A stretch of 64,000 nt of DNA from Mangrovimonas yunxiaonensis (GCF_000733475.1 NZ_JPFK01000003.1:248001-312000); one strand, 5' to 3'; positions 41,001 through 51,100 are shown, counted from the first letter of the stretch. Notes: generated by a model not told the origin, from the sequence alone. Numbers and translations: made by a program.

Positions 41001-41530
41001 GTGTTTTTGGCGGTATTGTAATTACAGGAAGTGCCTTTGTTATTATGATGACCATGGTTGGTATTATATCGCTAGCAGGTGTAGTGGTTAACAACGGGGT
41101 GGTTCTCCTAGACTATGCGCAACTATTAATCGATCGCAAAAAGGTGGATAAAAACCTTGATGAAACCGATTTTCTAGACTTAAACGATCTTTTCGAATCG
41201 ATTGTAAAAGCTGGGAAAGCCCGTTTACGCCCTGTACTGCTTACAGCCATTACCACCATTTTAGGCTTGGTCCCATTAGCTATTGGGTTAAACATTAATT
41301 TCTTTACCCTGTTTAAAGATTTTAATGCCAACATTTATATGGGAGGCGACAATGTGGTGTTTTGGGGGCCTTTGGCATGGACCGTGATTTACGGGCTGTT
41401 AATTGCGACCTTCTTAACTTTAATAATTGTTCCCGTGTTGTTCTTCTTGGTTACCAAGTTTAAAATGTGGCTTCGTAAGAAAACAAGCTCGGTAGTTGAC
41501 ACCCTAGACGAAAGCACACCTACCGGTTAA
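38024..41530 (+). CDS. AcrB-type RND efflux pump (HAE1)
   Basis: Length 1168 aa with 12 TM helices in two halves and large porter domains. TM4 contains GLGMLVDNGIVVVENVYR, so only the first of the two relay aspartates of E. coli AcrB is kept and the second is Asn. In TM10 the lysine position reads VVVNNGVVLLDYA, also Asn. This VDN/VNN pair is a known subclass of HAE1 pumps rather than a defect. Compared with ~1030-aa AcrB it has a longer TM6-TM7 link (residues ~500-580, extra helices). Substrates are unknown. It ends the operon, and a terminator follows. Confidence 0.93.
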   Translation: MTDRQKKVNKEFGLSSWAINNKTTIYVLILVFFYLGLSAFFDMPRENFPEVNETKIYVSTVFPGNTAEDIEKLITDPLEDELKTVSNVVEITSTSSEDYSMVIVEFDENLTVEQAKQKVKDEIETETSSEDWPTFNGAKVEPDVFELSLSEEMPILNINISGDYTVEKLKEYGEYLQDEIEELLEIKEVAIRGAQEKEVEVAVDIYKMTAAKVTFSDIINAINGGNVTMSAGNIKASGQRRTIRVLGEIQSPSELENFVVKSENNNPIYLKDVATVSFHEEDKTTFAREHGNPVVMLDVKKRAGKNMVAAANQVQAIVKEAIENEFPQDLQVSITNDQSSVTIGQVDDLVNNIIFGVILVVTVLMFFLGFKNAIFVGFAIPMSMFMSLMILNMFGITLNTMVLFGLIMGLGMLVDNGIVVVENVYRLMDEEGMSRIQAAKKGIGEIAFPIIISTATTVAAFIPLGLWPGIMGEFMMILPQTLSIVLGSSLFVAIFFNSVLVSQFMNIEDKNMPLKRIVILTSIMAVLGLIVFFVAGEYRALGSLMVFTAVMLWVYRIFLRKWANSFQTKFLTKLENWYERQLRYALTGWRPYAFSIGTFILLIVAFVLFGISLATQRTKVEFFPDNVPNQIIVYIEYPEGTAIEKTNAITKEIEKIVYRVIDHEQYKDGRYNFMVESAVSQVGEGAGNPQTDGGSAAEMPHKAKITASMREFKYRRGEDSELLRQKVQKALVGIFPGVLISVEKDAAGPPAGAPINIELEGDDYDELINTAEKMRDFINSKNITGIDELKIDVNKDKPVMRVVVDREKAGELGVSASQVGQQLRNSIFGSKAGIYKEGGDDYDIYVRFNAANRYDKSALFNQKITFRDMASGQIKEIPVSAIAHAENTSGFSAIKHKDARRVVTVYSALAPGHTDAGAVVSQIQNEMESYEGMPTNVKVDYTGQIEEQNKQMAFLMGAFFTGLGLIFFILIFQFNSISKPAIIMLAIFLSLIGVFGGIVITGSAFVIMMTMVGIISLAGVVVNNGVVLLDYAQLLIDRKKVDKNLDETDFLDLNDLFESIVKAGKARLRPVLLTAITTILGLVPLAIGLNINFFTLFKDFNANIYMGGDNVVFWGPLAWTVIYGLLIATFLTLIIVPVLFFLVTKFKMWLRKKTSSVVDTLDESTPTG

Positions 41531-41551
41531 TTAAAAATATTTGTACAACAG

Positions 41552-41585
41552 TAAAAGGCCTTGGCAATTGCCAGGGCTTTTTTAT
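41552..41585 (+). terminator. Terminator after acrB
   Basis: AAAGGCCTTGGC and GCCAGGGCTTT form a stem with one bulge and an AATT loop, followed by T's. It ends the efflux operon. Confidence 0.88.
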
Positions 41586-41614
41586 TTGATAATCGTTTAA
41601 CTTCCTTAAATTTG
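41585..41614 (+). promoter_or_regulatory. Promoter of aspS
   Basis: TTTG (41585-41588) and TAAATTTG (41607-41614) are separated by 18 nt. The start codon lies 19 nt further on. Confidence 0.8.
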
Positions 41615-41633
41615 CACATCTTAAAACAAAACT

Positions 41634-43388
41634 ATGTACAGAAGTCATACTTGTGGTGAACTAAGAGCATCACACATCAATACAGACGTTACCCTTTCTG
41701 GTTGGGTACAAAAAGTCCGTGATAAAGGATTTATGGTTTGGATAGATTTACGCGACCGCTACGGCATTACCCAATTAATTTTCGATGAAGAGCGCACGTC
41801 AAAACCCATGATGGAACAGGCTCAAAAATTAGGGCGTGAGTTTGTTATTCAGATTACCGGAACTGTTATTGAACGGGCTTCAAAAAACCCCAACATCCCA
41901 ACAGGAGATATCGAGATTTTAGTTAAAGAACTCACCGTTTTAAATACAGCCAAATTACCGCCTTTCACGATTGAAGACGATACCGATGGCGGCGATGAAC
42001 TACGCATGAAATACCGCTATTTGGATATTCGTCGTAACCCTGTAAAAAACAGCTTGATTTTTAGGCATAAAGTAGCCCAAGAAGTTAGACGCTATTTGTC
42101 TGATAAAGATTTTATTGAAGTTGAAACGCCTTACCTTATCAAATCGACCCCAGAAGGCGCACGCGATTTTGTGGTTCCAAGCCGCATGAACGAGGGGCAG
42201 TTTTACGCCTTGCCGCAATCGCCACAAACCTTTAAACAGCTATTAATGGTTGGAGGTATGGACAAGTACTTTCAGATTGTAAAGTGCTTTAGAGATGAAG
42301 ATTTACGCGCCGATAGGCAACCAGAATTTACGCAAATAGACTGCGAAATGGCCTTTGTGGAGCAAGAAGATATTTTAAACACCTTCGAAGGCTTAACACG
42401 CCATTTATTAAAAGAAATTAACGGTGTTGATGTTGCTGAATTTCCAAGAATGAGCTACGACGATGCGATGCGTAAGTATGGTAACGACAAACCAGACATT
42501 CGCTTTGGAATGGAATTTGGCGAATTGAATGATGTGGCGCAACATAAGGACTTTAATGTATTTAACTCGGCAGAACTGGTTGTAGGTATTGCCGTTCCTG
42601 GCGGAAACAGCTATACCAGAAAAGACATAGACAAACTTATAGATTGGGTAAAGCGCCCACAAGTTGGCGCTTTAGGTATGGTATATTGCCGTTGTAATGA
42701 GGATGGCACATTTAAATCTTCAGTAGATAAATTTTACGACCAAGACGATTTAGCCAAATGGGCAACAGCAACTGGCGCTAAAGCTGGCGATTTAATTTGC
42801 GTGCTTTCTGGCGATAAAAATAAGGTAAGGGCACAACTAAGTGCTTTACGTATGGAATTGGCCGAACGCTTAGGCTTACGCAAACCCAACGAGTTTGCCC
42901 CGCTTTGGGTTGTAGACTTCCCGCTTTTGGAATGGGACGAAGACACCGAGCGCTACCATGCCATGCACCACCCGTTTACATCACCAAAACCAGGGCAATT
43001 AGACTTATTAAACACCGCTCCCGGTGAGGTTAAGGCCAATGCTTACGATTTGGTTTTAAACGGAAACGAGATTGGTGGTGGATCTATCAGGATTTTTGAT
43101 AAAGAGACACAGGCCACTATGTTCGACCACCTTGGGTTTACAGCAGAAGAAGCCAAAGCACAATTTGGGTTTTTAATGGATGCCTTTGAATACGGCGCCC
43201 CACCACACGGCGGTATTGCCTTTGGTTTGGATAGGCTTGTTGCTATTCTTGGCGGGCAGGAAACTATTAGGGATTTTATAGCCTTCCCTAAAAACAATGC
43301 CGGAAGAGACATCATGATAGATGCTCCCGCACCAATAGACCATGAGCAGCTTGAGGAACTTCGGTTAAAAATAGATCTTCCTTCTTAA
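41634..43388 (+). CDS. aspS: Aspartyl-tRNA synthetase
   Basis: Length 584 aa, bacterial-type AspRS. The OB-fold anticodon domain (residues 1-105) includes [28 protein letters not shown]. Class II motif 2 is [21 protein letters not shown]; motif 3 is [16 protein letters not shown]. The GAD insertion domain (residues ~280-415) is present, as expected for the bacterial form. The Asp-binding [11 protein letters not shown] segment is intact. It is transcribed from its own promoter and closed by a terminator at 43396. Confidence 0.97.
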   Translation: MYRSHTCGELRASHINTDVTLSGWVQKVRDKGFMVWIDLRDRYGITQLIFDEERTSKPMMEQAQKLGREFVIQITGTVIERASKNPNIPTGDIEILVKELTVLNTAKLPPFTIEDDTDGGDELRMKYRYLDIRRNPVKNSLIFRHKVAQEVRRYLSDKDFIEVETPYLIKSTPEGARDFVVPSRMNEGQFYALPQSPQTFKQLLMVGGMDKYFQIVKCFRDEDLRADRQPEFTQIDCEMAFVEQEDILNTFEGLTRHLLKEINGVDVAEFPRMSYDDAMRKYGNDKPDIRFGMEFGELNDVAQHKDFNVFNSAELVVGIAVPGGNSYTRKDIDKLIDWVKRPQVGALGMVYCRCNEDGTFKSSVDKFYDQDDLAKWATATGAKAGDLICVLSGDKNKVRAQLSALRMELAERLGLRKPNEFAPLWVVDFPLLEWDEDTERYHAMHHPFTSPKPGQLDLLNTAPGEVKANAYDLVLNGNEIGGGSIRIFDKETQATMFDHLGFTAEEAKAQFGFLMDAFEYGAPPHGGIAFGLDRLVAILGGQETIRDFIAFPKNNAGRDIMIDAPAPIDHEQLEELRLKIDLPS

Positions 43389-43395
43389 AATGATT

Positions 43396-43422
43396 AAAAT
43401 CCTGCTTATTGCAGGATTTTTT
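43396..43422 (+). terminator. Terminator after aspS
   Basis: AAAATCCTGC and GCAGGATTTT form a perfect 10-bp stem around TTATT, followed by two more T's. A TAGCTTTA box (43425-43432) that could serve the ClC gene follows directly, again only four bases from the ATG. Confidence 0.88.
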
Positions 43423-43436
43423 AGTAGCTTTAATCT

Positions 43437-45218
43437 ATGCCTAAAAAACGGTCCTACCTAAAACGCTTTTTAATATGGAGATACAAGTCGATCTCCCAAA
43501 AAAACTTTGTGTTTTTATTAAGCATTCTTGTAGGGCTTTTGGCGGGCTTGGTTTCGGTAACCCTAAAAAATATCACCTTTGCCATAGAGGCACTTTTGGA
43601 AAAAGGCATTGCTTTTTCGCAAAACCAATTGTATTTCATTTTGCCTTTTATCGGGTTGCTATTGGTGTACCTATTTATAAAGTACATCGCCAAGCGACCT
43701 ATTAATCTGGCCATCCCAACGGTTTTGCTCTCACTCTCAAAAAAAGGGGGTGTCCTTCATTACAAGAAAATTTATTATCCCTTAATAACCGTACCGCTAA
43801 CAGTAGGTTTTGGAGGGTCTGTGGGATTGCTTGGCCCTGCTATTGTTTCGGGTGCCGCTTTAAGTTCCAACTTATCCCGTTTGTTTCATATTGATAAAAA
43901 AACACGCACCCTATTAATTGCCTGCGCTTCGGCTGGAGCAATAGCCTCTATTTTTAAGTCGCCCATTGCCGCAATTGTTTTTGCGGTTGAAGTGTTTAGC
44001 CTAGACCTCACTTTTGCATCGCTATTGCCGTTGTTAATTGCCTCGGTATCTTCGGTCCTAACCTCGTATTTCTTTTTAGGGAATGAAGTTTTGTTTAACT
44101 TTAAAATTACCGATACGTTTGCCATAAAGGACACCTTTTTTTATTTAGCCCTTGGTGTGGGAACCGCTTTTGGCTCTATTTATTTTTCTAAAATATATTT
44201 TGCTGTACTAAAATTTTTCAACCGGTTTAGAACAGCCAAACAGCGGTTACTTTTTGGCGGTTTAGCCATTGGGATTATGCTGTATTTTATTCCGCCGCTT
44301 TATGGTGAAGGGTTTGGTTTTATTAATAATTTGTTGGCAGGAGATCACGTTTCGGCCTTAGGGAAAACCCCTTTCGACAATTATAGTAACAACATTTGGG
44401 TTGTTATTGCCCTGCTTTTTGGGATTACGGTTTTTAAGGCCATTGCCATGACCACCACGTTTGCTGCAGGTGGTTCGGGTGGCATTATTATCCCTACGTT
44501 GGTTATGGGCAGTGCCCTAGGAAATGTTGTAGCAAAAATTATTAATAATCTGGGGCTTGGATTTCACGTTTCTGAAGCAAATTTTACTTTGGTAGGAATG
44601 GCAGGGTTAATTGCAGGCGTTTTACATGCCCCGCTTACCGCTATTTTTCTTATTGCTGAAATTACCGGCGGTTATGCGCTTTTTGTTCCTTTAATGATTA
44701 CCGTATCCATATCATTTATTTTAACTAAAAATGCTATGGAGCATACCATTTACACTAGGGAGTTGGCCGAAAAAGGCGCCTTATTAACACACGACAAGGA
44801 TAAAAGTGTGCTTACACTAATGAACATAGACAATGTTATTGAAACCAATTTTATAACACTCGCCCCAGAAATGACCTTGGGCGATATGCTACATAATGGC
44901 GTAGCCAAATCCAACAGGAATTTATTTCCCGTTGTTAATACCGAAGGGCAATTGGTAGGGATTATCCTTTTGGATGACATTAGAAACGTTATGTTCGACC
45001 AAACCCTGTACCAATGCACCTCTGTAGAAACCTTTATGCACAACCCACCCGATTACATCCTCTACGAAAAAGACAACATGCACCGGGTAATGAAAAAGTT
45101 TCAAAGTTCTGGAGCATGGAACTTACCTGTGTTAAAGGATGGGAAATACCTCGGGTTTGTATCTAAATCTAAATTACTTACGGCATACCGCAGAGAATTA
45201 ATTAACTTTACATCTTAA
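43437..45218 (+). CDS. ClC-type chloride channel/transporter with CBS domains, atypical pore
   Basis: Length 593 aa. The ClC membrane domain covers residues ~20-440 and a CBS pair ~455-590 (VIETNFITLAPEMTL..., DNMHRVMKKFQSSGAWNLPV). In the helix N-terminus equivalent to GREGP the sequence is GSVGLLGPAI, so the gating glutamate is Leu132. At the internal proton site FIIEE reads FAVEV, with Val186 in place of the second Glu, as in ClC channels. The GSGIP filter motif is replaced by INLAIP; the later GGIIIP and the pore tyrosine in GGYALF remain. This predicts uncoupled anion flow or altered selectivity. The small gene at 45219 abuts its stop. Confidence 0.88.
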   Translation: MPKKRSYLKRFLIWRYKSISQKNFVFLLSILVGLLAGLVSVTLKNITFAIEALLEKGIAFSQNQLYFILPFIGLLLVYLFIKYIAKRPINLAIPTVLLSLSKKGGVLHYKKIYYPLITVPLTVGFGGSVGLLGPAIVSGAALSSNLSRLFHIDKKTRTLLIACASAGAIASIFKSPIAAIVFAVEVFSLDLTFASLLPLLIASVSSVLTSYFFLGNEVLFNFKITDTFAIKDTFFYLALGVGTAFGSIYFSKIYFAVLKFFNRFRTAKQRLLFGGLAIGIMLYFIPPLYGEGFGFINNLLAGDHVSALGKTPFDNYSNNIWVVIALLFGITVFKAIAMTTTFAAGGSGGIIIPTLVMGSALGNVVAKIINNLGLGFHVSEANFTLVGMAGLIAGVLHAPLTAIFLIAEITGGYALFVPLMITVSISFILTKNAMEHTIYTRELAEKGALLTHDKDKSVLTLMNIDNVIETNFITLAPEMTLGDMLHNGVAKSNRNLFPVVNTEGQLVGIILLDDIRNVMFDQTLYQCTSVETFMHNPPDYILYEKDNMHRVMKKFQSSGAWNLPVLKDGKYLGFVSKSKLLTAYRRELINFTS

Positions 45219-45455
45219 ATGAAACCGATTAAAATAATTACCGGAATACTTTTTCTTGCCGCCATAACAAGCATTGTTGTTGGCTATATTATTAGCAACC
45301 CAAAATGCATAGGCTTTGGTGTTATAGGCTTATTCTTTTTGGTATTCCCGCTATTCTCGTATTACCGCTGGAAAGACAAGGACATTAAAGACTACATGAT
45401 TACCAAAGAGAATATTGAAAAAATGCGGAAAAATCAAAAACGTCATAAATACTGA
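45219..45455 (+). CDS. Small two-helix membrane protein after the ClC gene
   Basis: Length 78 aa. Two TM helices (residues ~5-24, IITGILFLAAITSIVVGYII, and ~30-48, CIGFGVIGLFFLVFPLFSYY) are followed by a basic cytoplasmic tail (MITKENIEKMRKNQKRHKY). Its ATG follows the ClC stop codon without any gap, so it is surely co-translated. It may be a ClC accessory subunit; no family is recognised. The next gene, cspA, has its own promoter. Confidence 0.75.
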   Translation: MKPIKIITGILFLAAITSIVVGYIISNPKCIGFGVIGLFFLVFPLFSYYRWKDKDIKDYMITKENIEKMRKNQKRHKY

Positions 45456-45510
45456 TTACCAGAAAATTAAAATAAAACGATTTCTTTACATTAGGTATTG
45501 ATTAAAAGCC

Positions 45511-45518
45511 TACCTTTG
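45511..45518 (+). promoter_or_regulatory. -7 promoter box of cspA
   Basis: TACCTTTG matches TAnnTTTG, with TTTA 22 nt upstream. The 5' UTR of about 30 nt is AT-rich (TTTATATTTTTTTTATT), far shorter than the E. coli cspA thermosensor leader. Confidence 0.7.
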
Positions 45519-45546
45519 GGCTTTAATTATTTATATTTTTTTTATT

Positions 45547-45738
45547 ATGACTGGAACAGTTAAATTTTTCAATGAATCAAAAGGTTACGGATTCATTACC
45601 AACGACGAAACAGGAAAAGACATCTTTGTTCATGTTTCTAACCTTAACGGGGTAGAATTACGTGAAGGAGATAACGTAGAGTACACAGAAGAAGAAGGAA
45701 GAAAAGGAATGGTTGCTGCCAACGTGGAAGTAATCTAA
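45547..45738 (+). CDS. cspA: Cold-shock domain protein
   Basis: Length 63 aa, a five-stranded OB fold that binds single-stranded RNA and DNA. RNP1 is KGYGFI and RNP2 is DIFVHVS; the aromatic residues of both are intact. The start MTGTVKFFNESKGYGFI is canonical. It is monocistronic with its own -7 box and a terminator at 45762. It may act as an RNA chaperone. Its gene symbol is generic; which Csp paralogue it is cannot be told. Confidence 0.95.
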   Translation: MTGTVKFFNESKGYGFITNDETGKDIFVHVSNLNGVELREGDNVEYTEEEGRKGMVAANVEVI

Positions 45739-45761
45739 TCTAGATATCTTATTACAGTTTC

Positions 45762-45790
45762 AACGCTCAACATCGGTTGGGCGTTTTTTT
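45762..45790 (+). terminator. Terminator after cspA
   Basis: AACGCTCAAC and GTTGGGCGTT pair with one T-G, around an ATCG loop, followed by a long T-run. It also lies at the 3' side of the convergent tadA gene. Confidence 0.88.
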
Positions 45791-45797
45791 TTGCCTT

Positions 45798-46256
45798 TTA
45801 ATTAAGGTTTCTCTTTTCTATAAAAAAGCGCTTTAACAGTTGCGATGCCTCGTCTGCCATAACCCCGCCCTCAAGTTTTGTTTTAGGGTGCAGTTTGGTG
45901 TTTAGGGCAACGCAGCCCCGTTCTTTATCGCTCGCCCCATAAACCACTCGGCTTATCTGACTCCAATACAAAGCTCCAGCACACATTTGGCAGGGCTCTA
46001 AGGTGACGTACATTGTACAATTGTTTAAATACTTCCCCCCTAAAAAATTAGCAGCTGCAGTTATGGCTTGCATTTCGGCATGTGCCGTAACATCGTTAAG
46101 CATTTCGGTTAGATTATGTGCACGGGCAATAACACGATCGTTAGCCACAATAACAGCGCCCACAGGAATTTCGCCCTTATCGAAAGCAGCTTCTGCCTCC
46201 TGAAGGGCTTTTTTCATAAAATATGTATCGTCGAATGGAGATTTCATTTTAAACAT
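45798..46256 (-). CDS. tadA: tRNA-specific adenosine deaminase
   Basis: Length 152 aa, or 149 if the in-frame Met4 is used. Zinc deaminase motifs are TAHAEMQAI (HAE, catalytic Glu) and TLEPCQMCAGAL (PCxxC). The N-terminus FMKKALQEAEAAFDKGEIPVGAV and the tail SQLLKRFF are typical of TadA, which converts A34 to inosine in tRNA-Arg(ACG). It converges on cspA and is divergent from dxs. Confidence 0.93.
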   Translation of the reverse strand: MFKMKSPFDDTYFMKKALQEAEAAFDKGEIPVGAVIVANDRVIARAHNLTEMLNDVTAHAEMQAITAAANFLGGKYLNNCTMYVTLEPCQMCAGALYWSQISRVVYGASDKERGCVALNTKLHPKTKLEGGVMADEASQLLKRFFIEKRNLN

Positions 46257-46316
46257 TTAATCACTACAACATCAAAAATACAATTTCGCCCAGTATTATC
46301 TCTTATTTTTAAATAG

Positions 46317-46324
46317 TACTTTTG
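46317..46324 (+). promoter_or_regulatory. -7 promoter box of dxs
   Basis: TACTTTTG matches TAnnTTTG and lies only six bases before the GTG start of dxs, which suggests a leaderless or near-leaderless mRNA. Confidence 0.6.
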
Positions 46325-46330
46325 TAAAGC

Positions 46331-48097
46331 GTGAAAAATATACTTAACAACATACAAACCCCTAAAGACCTTAGGGAACTCGCTAAAATAGAACTCCCTC
46401 AACTTGCACAAGAGTTAAGGCAGTTTATTATTGACATTGTAGCGACAAAAGAGGGGCATTTAGGGGCCAGCCTAGGCGTGGTAGAACTTACCATTGCTTT
46501 GCATTATGTGTTTGACACACCAGATGATTTATTGGTTTGGGATGTAGGCCACCAAGCCTATGGCCACAAAATACTTACTGGAAGACGCGATGTTTTTCAT
46601 ACCAACAGACAGTTGGACGGCATAAGCGGCTTTCCTAAACGTAGCGAGAGCACATACGATACTTTTGGGGTTGGACATTCATCCACTTCTATTTCTGCGG
46701 CTTTGGGCATGGCTATCGCATCGAAATTAAACCATGAAAAAAAACACCATATTGCCGTTATAGGCGATGCTTCGATTGCTAGTGGTATGGCCTTTGAAGG
46801 CCTTAACCATGCTGGGGTTACCAATGCCAACCTGCTTGTTGTTTTAAACGATAATGCCATTGGTATAGACCCAAGTGTTGGCGCCCTAAAACAATATTTA
46901 ACCAACGTAAAAAAAGGCACTCAAAAACAGGATAATATTTTTGAAGCCCTAAATTTTAATTACTCCGGCCCTATAGACGGCCATAACTTAGACGCTTTAA
47001 TTCGTGAACTAGAACGTTTAAAATCTGTTGATGGCCCTAAACTACTTCATGTTATTACTACAAAGGGTAAAGGCTTAAAGCAAGCTGAAGAAAACCAGGT
47101 AAAATACCATGCTCCCGGCAAGTTCAATTCAAAAACCGGTGATCTTATACCAAAAGCCCACAATAGCAATGAACCTCCTAAATTTCAGGACGTGTTTGGT
47201 CATACTCTTGTAGAGCTTGCCCAAAGTAATCAAAAAATTATTGGCATAACACCTGCCATGCCTACAGGAAGTTCCTTAAAATTTATGATGGAAGCCTTTC
47301 CTGAACGTGCTTTTGATGTGGGTATTGCCGAACAACATGCCGTAACCTTAGCTGCTGGTATGGCAACCCAGGGCTTTACCGTATTTTGCAATGTTTATTC
47401 TACTTTCCTGCAACGGGCCTACGACCAGATTATTCACGATGTTGCTTTACAAGATTTACCCGTTATTTTTTGTTTGGACCGCGCCGGATTGGTTGGCGAA
47501 GACGGGGCTACTCACCATGGCGTTTTTGATTTGGCTTACTTACGGTGCATACCAAACCTTATTGTTTTTGCCCCAAGAAATGAAATAGCACTTAGGAACA
47601 TTATGTATACGGCACAGCAAGGGTTAAAACACCCCATTGCTATTCGATACCCCAGAGGCAGAGGCAACACCGTAGACTGGAAGCAACCGTTTGAGACAAT
47701 TACTATTGGAAAGGGAGTTGAACTTAAAAAAGGAACCGACATTGCTGTATTGAGTATAGGTAGTATTGCTCATAATGTAACAAAAGCTATTAATGAAATT
47801 GAGGATAACAGCAAAATAGCCCATTACGATATGCAGTTTGCAAAACCTTTAGACGAAACCCTGCTTCATAATATATTTAACACCTACACCACACTTTTCA
47901 CGGTTGAAGAAGGCACTAAAATAGGTGGGTTTGGCTCTGCAATTCTAGAGTTTGCTGCTAAGCATAACTATAGCAATCCCATAAAAACACTTGGTATAAA
48001 CGATGCCTTTGTTCACCATGGCAACATTAAGGAATTATATAATATTTGCGGGTTAAGCATCGAAAAGCTTTCTGCTTCTTTTTCTAAGGAACTGTAA
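46331..48097 (+). CDS. dxs: 1-deoxy-D-xylulose-5-phosphate synthase
   Basis: Length 588 aa, start codon GTG. It condenses pyruvate and glyceraldehyde 3-phosphate, the first step of the MEP isoprenoid pathway. Thiamine diphosphate motifs are GHQAYGHKILTGR, GDASIASGMAFEGLNHAG and NDNAIGIDPSVG. The transketolase pyrimidine domain contains DRAGLVGEDGATHHGVFD, and the C-terminal domain has EEGTKIGGFGSAILEF. At 588 aa it is slightly shorter than the E. coli enzyme (620). No in-frame ATG precedes the conserved region in a better position, so the GTG is accepted. Confidence 0.95.
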   Translation: MKNILNNIQTPKDLRELAKIELPQLAQELRQFIIDIVATKEGHLGASLGVVELTIALHYVFDTPDDLLVWDVGHQAYGHKILTGRRDVFHTNRQLDGISGFPKRSESTYDTFGVGHSSTSISAALGMAIASKLNHEKKHHIAVIGDASIASGMAFEGLNHAGVTNANLLVVLNDNAIGIDPSVGALKQYLTNVKKGTQKQDNIFEALNFNYSGPIDGHNLDALIRELERLKSVDGPKLLHVITTKGKGLKQAEENQVKYHAPGKFNSKTGDLIPKAHNSNEPPKFQDVFGHTLVELAQSNQKIIGITPAMPTGSSLKFMMEAFPERAFDVGIAEQHAVTLAAGMATQGFTVFCNVYSTFLQRAYDQIIHDVALQDLPVIFCLDRAGLVGEDGATHHGVFDLAYLRCIPNLIVFAPRNEIALRNIMYTAQQGLKHPIAIRYPRGRGNTVDWKQPFETITIGKGVELKKGTDIAVLSIGSIAHNVTKAINEIEDNSKIAHYDMQFAKPLDETLLHNIFNTYTTLFTVEEGTKIGGFGSAILEFAAKHNYSNPIKTLGINDAFVHHGNIKELYNICGLSIEKLSASFSKEL

Positions 48098-48098
48098 T

Positions 48099-48133
48099 AA
48101 AAAAAGGCTGGAATATAATTCCAGCCTTTTTTT
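48099..48133. terminator. Bidirectional terminator between dxs and the T9SS cargo gene
   Basis: AAAAAGGCTGGAA pairs with TTCCAGCCTTTTT around TATAA, with A's on the left and T's on the right. It serves both convergent genes. Confidence 0.92.
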
Positions 48134-48151
48134 ATTTTGGTACTAAATAAT

Positions 48152-51100
48152 TTATTTGATAATGAATTTTTTAGTCTCTTCAACATTATTATTAATCATT
48201 TTAGCTAAGTAAACACCAGAAGGCAATCTTAAATTAAACACCTTTCCTGTGCTGTTCAAATCAAATTGCGTGCTGTAAACCTGTCTTCCGCTAATCCCGT
48301 AAACGACTAGATCTGTTTTACCATAGGCTTTTTCACTTTTTATGGTAAACTCACCATGCGATACTGTAGGGAATAATTTAACTCCCGATAATGTTTCGGC
48401 AGTCTCATTAACACTTAGGGCATCCATAGTAAATTGTCCAGAGAAAATACCTCTACCATGCGTTGCGGCAAAGACCATATTATCATCTCTAACGTCTAAG
48501 TCGATAACCTTCACATAGCTCATGCCGTTGTAAGCCGATTGCCAGTTAGGAGAGGCATCGTCAAAATTGTTTGTGTACCATACCCCTACATCTGTACCTA
48601 TAATAACCTCTTCTAGTCTAAGTGGGTTTTGTAAAATGGTTAGTACAGGCATGTCTGGTAAATCACCATCTTTTAAGGCCCATGTTGATCCGCCATCGTT
48701 GGTGTACCATATGTTATTTACACCATAGTTATACATGGTTACAAAAATATCATTTTCGGTTTGTCCAAATTCAATATCGGAAACACTCCCTACAAAACTA
48801 GGTCCAGAAATATCGGTCCAAGTTGGTGAGTTCCCATTGGCATTTTCAACCAATAACAAATCTCCTAAAACAGTTCCTACCATTAATTTTGTTGAGTTTG
48901 TTGTATAAGGCGATACTGTTAATGCTGTTGGTGTAGATGTTAACAAATCGTCTGTTAAATTAGTTCTGCTAATGAAGAACGAACTATGGTTATATCGTCT
49001 AACAATATAATTCCCATCGTAACTATAGTTTGTATACAGAATATCTAAATTAGAATCTAACGCTTGTTCACAAATAAAACTTCCTCTATTTGTATTTTCA
49101 CTATTAAGAGATGTTACAGCACCTGTTCCTAAATTTCTTTTATTGATATTATTGTTATAAACATAGTTTGTAATATAATAAGTATCTGTCCCAACTTGGT
49201 CGAACATGACTGCAGCACCGTCGCCACCTTGTACTTCTACAGAAGAATTAATTCCCGTTGCAGCGTCTCCAAAAAACTGGGTACCGTTATCTTGTGTTCC
49301 GCCAGCAAAATGTTCTCCATCTGCAGCAGGAGCTACCCCTACAGAATAGAACTGGGTAACATTATAGCCATTATTTCTGGCAGTCGTGGTTGTACCACCA
49401 TTGCTTGAGTAGTATACCCCACCATCGTTACCAAAAACTACTTTATTGGAATTGTTATGACCAAAGGCAATACCGTGTTGATCGGCGTGCACTTCTTGAT
49501 GGCCAAACCCACCGTACCAGTGTGAGAATTGGCTCCATGATGTTCCGGCATTTGTCGATTTAAACAAATCTATCCCTCCTGTATAAAGGTTGTTCTCATT
49601 ATTAGGATCTACAGCTATGGCCAAATCGAAGAATGCTTGTCCTCTAGTAAAGTCGTTGGCATCAATATTCGTATCAGCATCGTTTGGCAAGGCCATGTTT
49701 GTTGTTGTTGCAAATCCATCGTCTGTTTTAAACATAAAAACAGGTGTTGTACTATTTCCTTCTCCCAAAACAAAAATCTTGTTGGCATCTGTTGGTGATG
49801 TGGCGATTTGCGTTCTTGAACCATTAAACGAATGTTTTACAGTAAAGGTAATCCCGTCGTTAGAAGAGAATATAGTTCCTCCACCATCACCAAAAACTTT
49901 ACTAGAAGTCGATGCTACCCAAATGGTATTATCGGCTCCAATTTCGATATCGTTTAAGGCATATTCGTTTCCATTAGGCGTTGTTGGCATGGCCATTCTG
50001 GTCCAAGTTGCGCCATCATCAACAGACTTGTACAATCCGAAAGTTAACCCGCCTTGAACTGTAGATGCATTGGGCGTACCATAAATAGCATCGGAAGCTG
50101 CTAAATAAATTTCTGAATTCCCACCATTATTCCTAACCACTAAATCATTAACATGCTGAACTCCAGGAACATTGATTGCTGTAAAGGATCCCGAGTCTGG
50201 GTTTAACGTTCCGTTTACGGCTCCTGATTGTAGGGCAGCCTCTATAAGATCTCCATCGTCTTTAGAAATCATTACGGCCGGGATGGTAATTGTTGGATCA
50301 CTCCCTCCCATTGCGATTGGAGTTCCATCGATATTATTCATTACAATTGCAGCAATTGCACCAGCATCCTGAGCATTCTTCACTTTAGCAACAAAAGGGC
50401 AGTCCCCGCGTCTAATAAGGGCAATTTTTCCAGATACCTGGGCGCCATTAACTAAAGGATCACACCCTAAAGTTGGGGTTGCCGAAGCATCGTTAACAAC
50501 AACAAGGTTACTCGTAATAGGATTTATTATTTCAGACCCAAAGTTACTTGTTGGAAAGGTAGCGTAGTCTGCCGCTATTGATCCTGGTGAGTTAATGGTT
50601 AATGTACTAGAAGCTTGAAAGAAACTATCGCCTGTTCGGCCACCAAATACATTGTTCCATGTTTCGCCTCCGTCTGTTGATTTCCATACACCGTTACCCG
50701 ATATAGAACCTTTGGTATGCCCTACGTAAGATTCGCCTGTTCCTACATAAAAAACCGACGTATCGTTAGGATCGTAAGCAATGCTAGACACGTTTAGATT
50801 CTCTGGCAAATCAACACGACGCCATACAGAAGCTGGGTTTGAAATATTTATATTTACCCATAAACCTCCACTAACACCACCAGCGTAAACAGTTTCGTCT
50901 GTTGGGTCGTTAGGGTCAAACATCACTGCTCTGGTACGGCCTCCTACATTATTAGGGCCACGCTCTTGCCAACCATTATCTACGGCATCGCCTGGCACAC
51001 GTCCTGAGCTTAACGCATTAAGAAAGGTTTGCTCTCTATCCTCAATAATCGTTTCAATATTTTCTACTGTAGGATATCCCAATTCTGGGTTCATGGTAAG

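Noticed and set aside
38024-41530. Inactive pump because AcrB relay residues are changed
   Set aside because: The paired Asn changes (VDN in TM4, VNN in TM10) occur together in a whole subclass of HAE1 pumps, so they do not indicate a defect.
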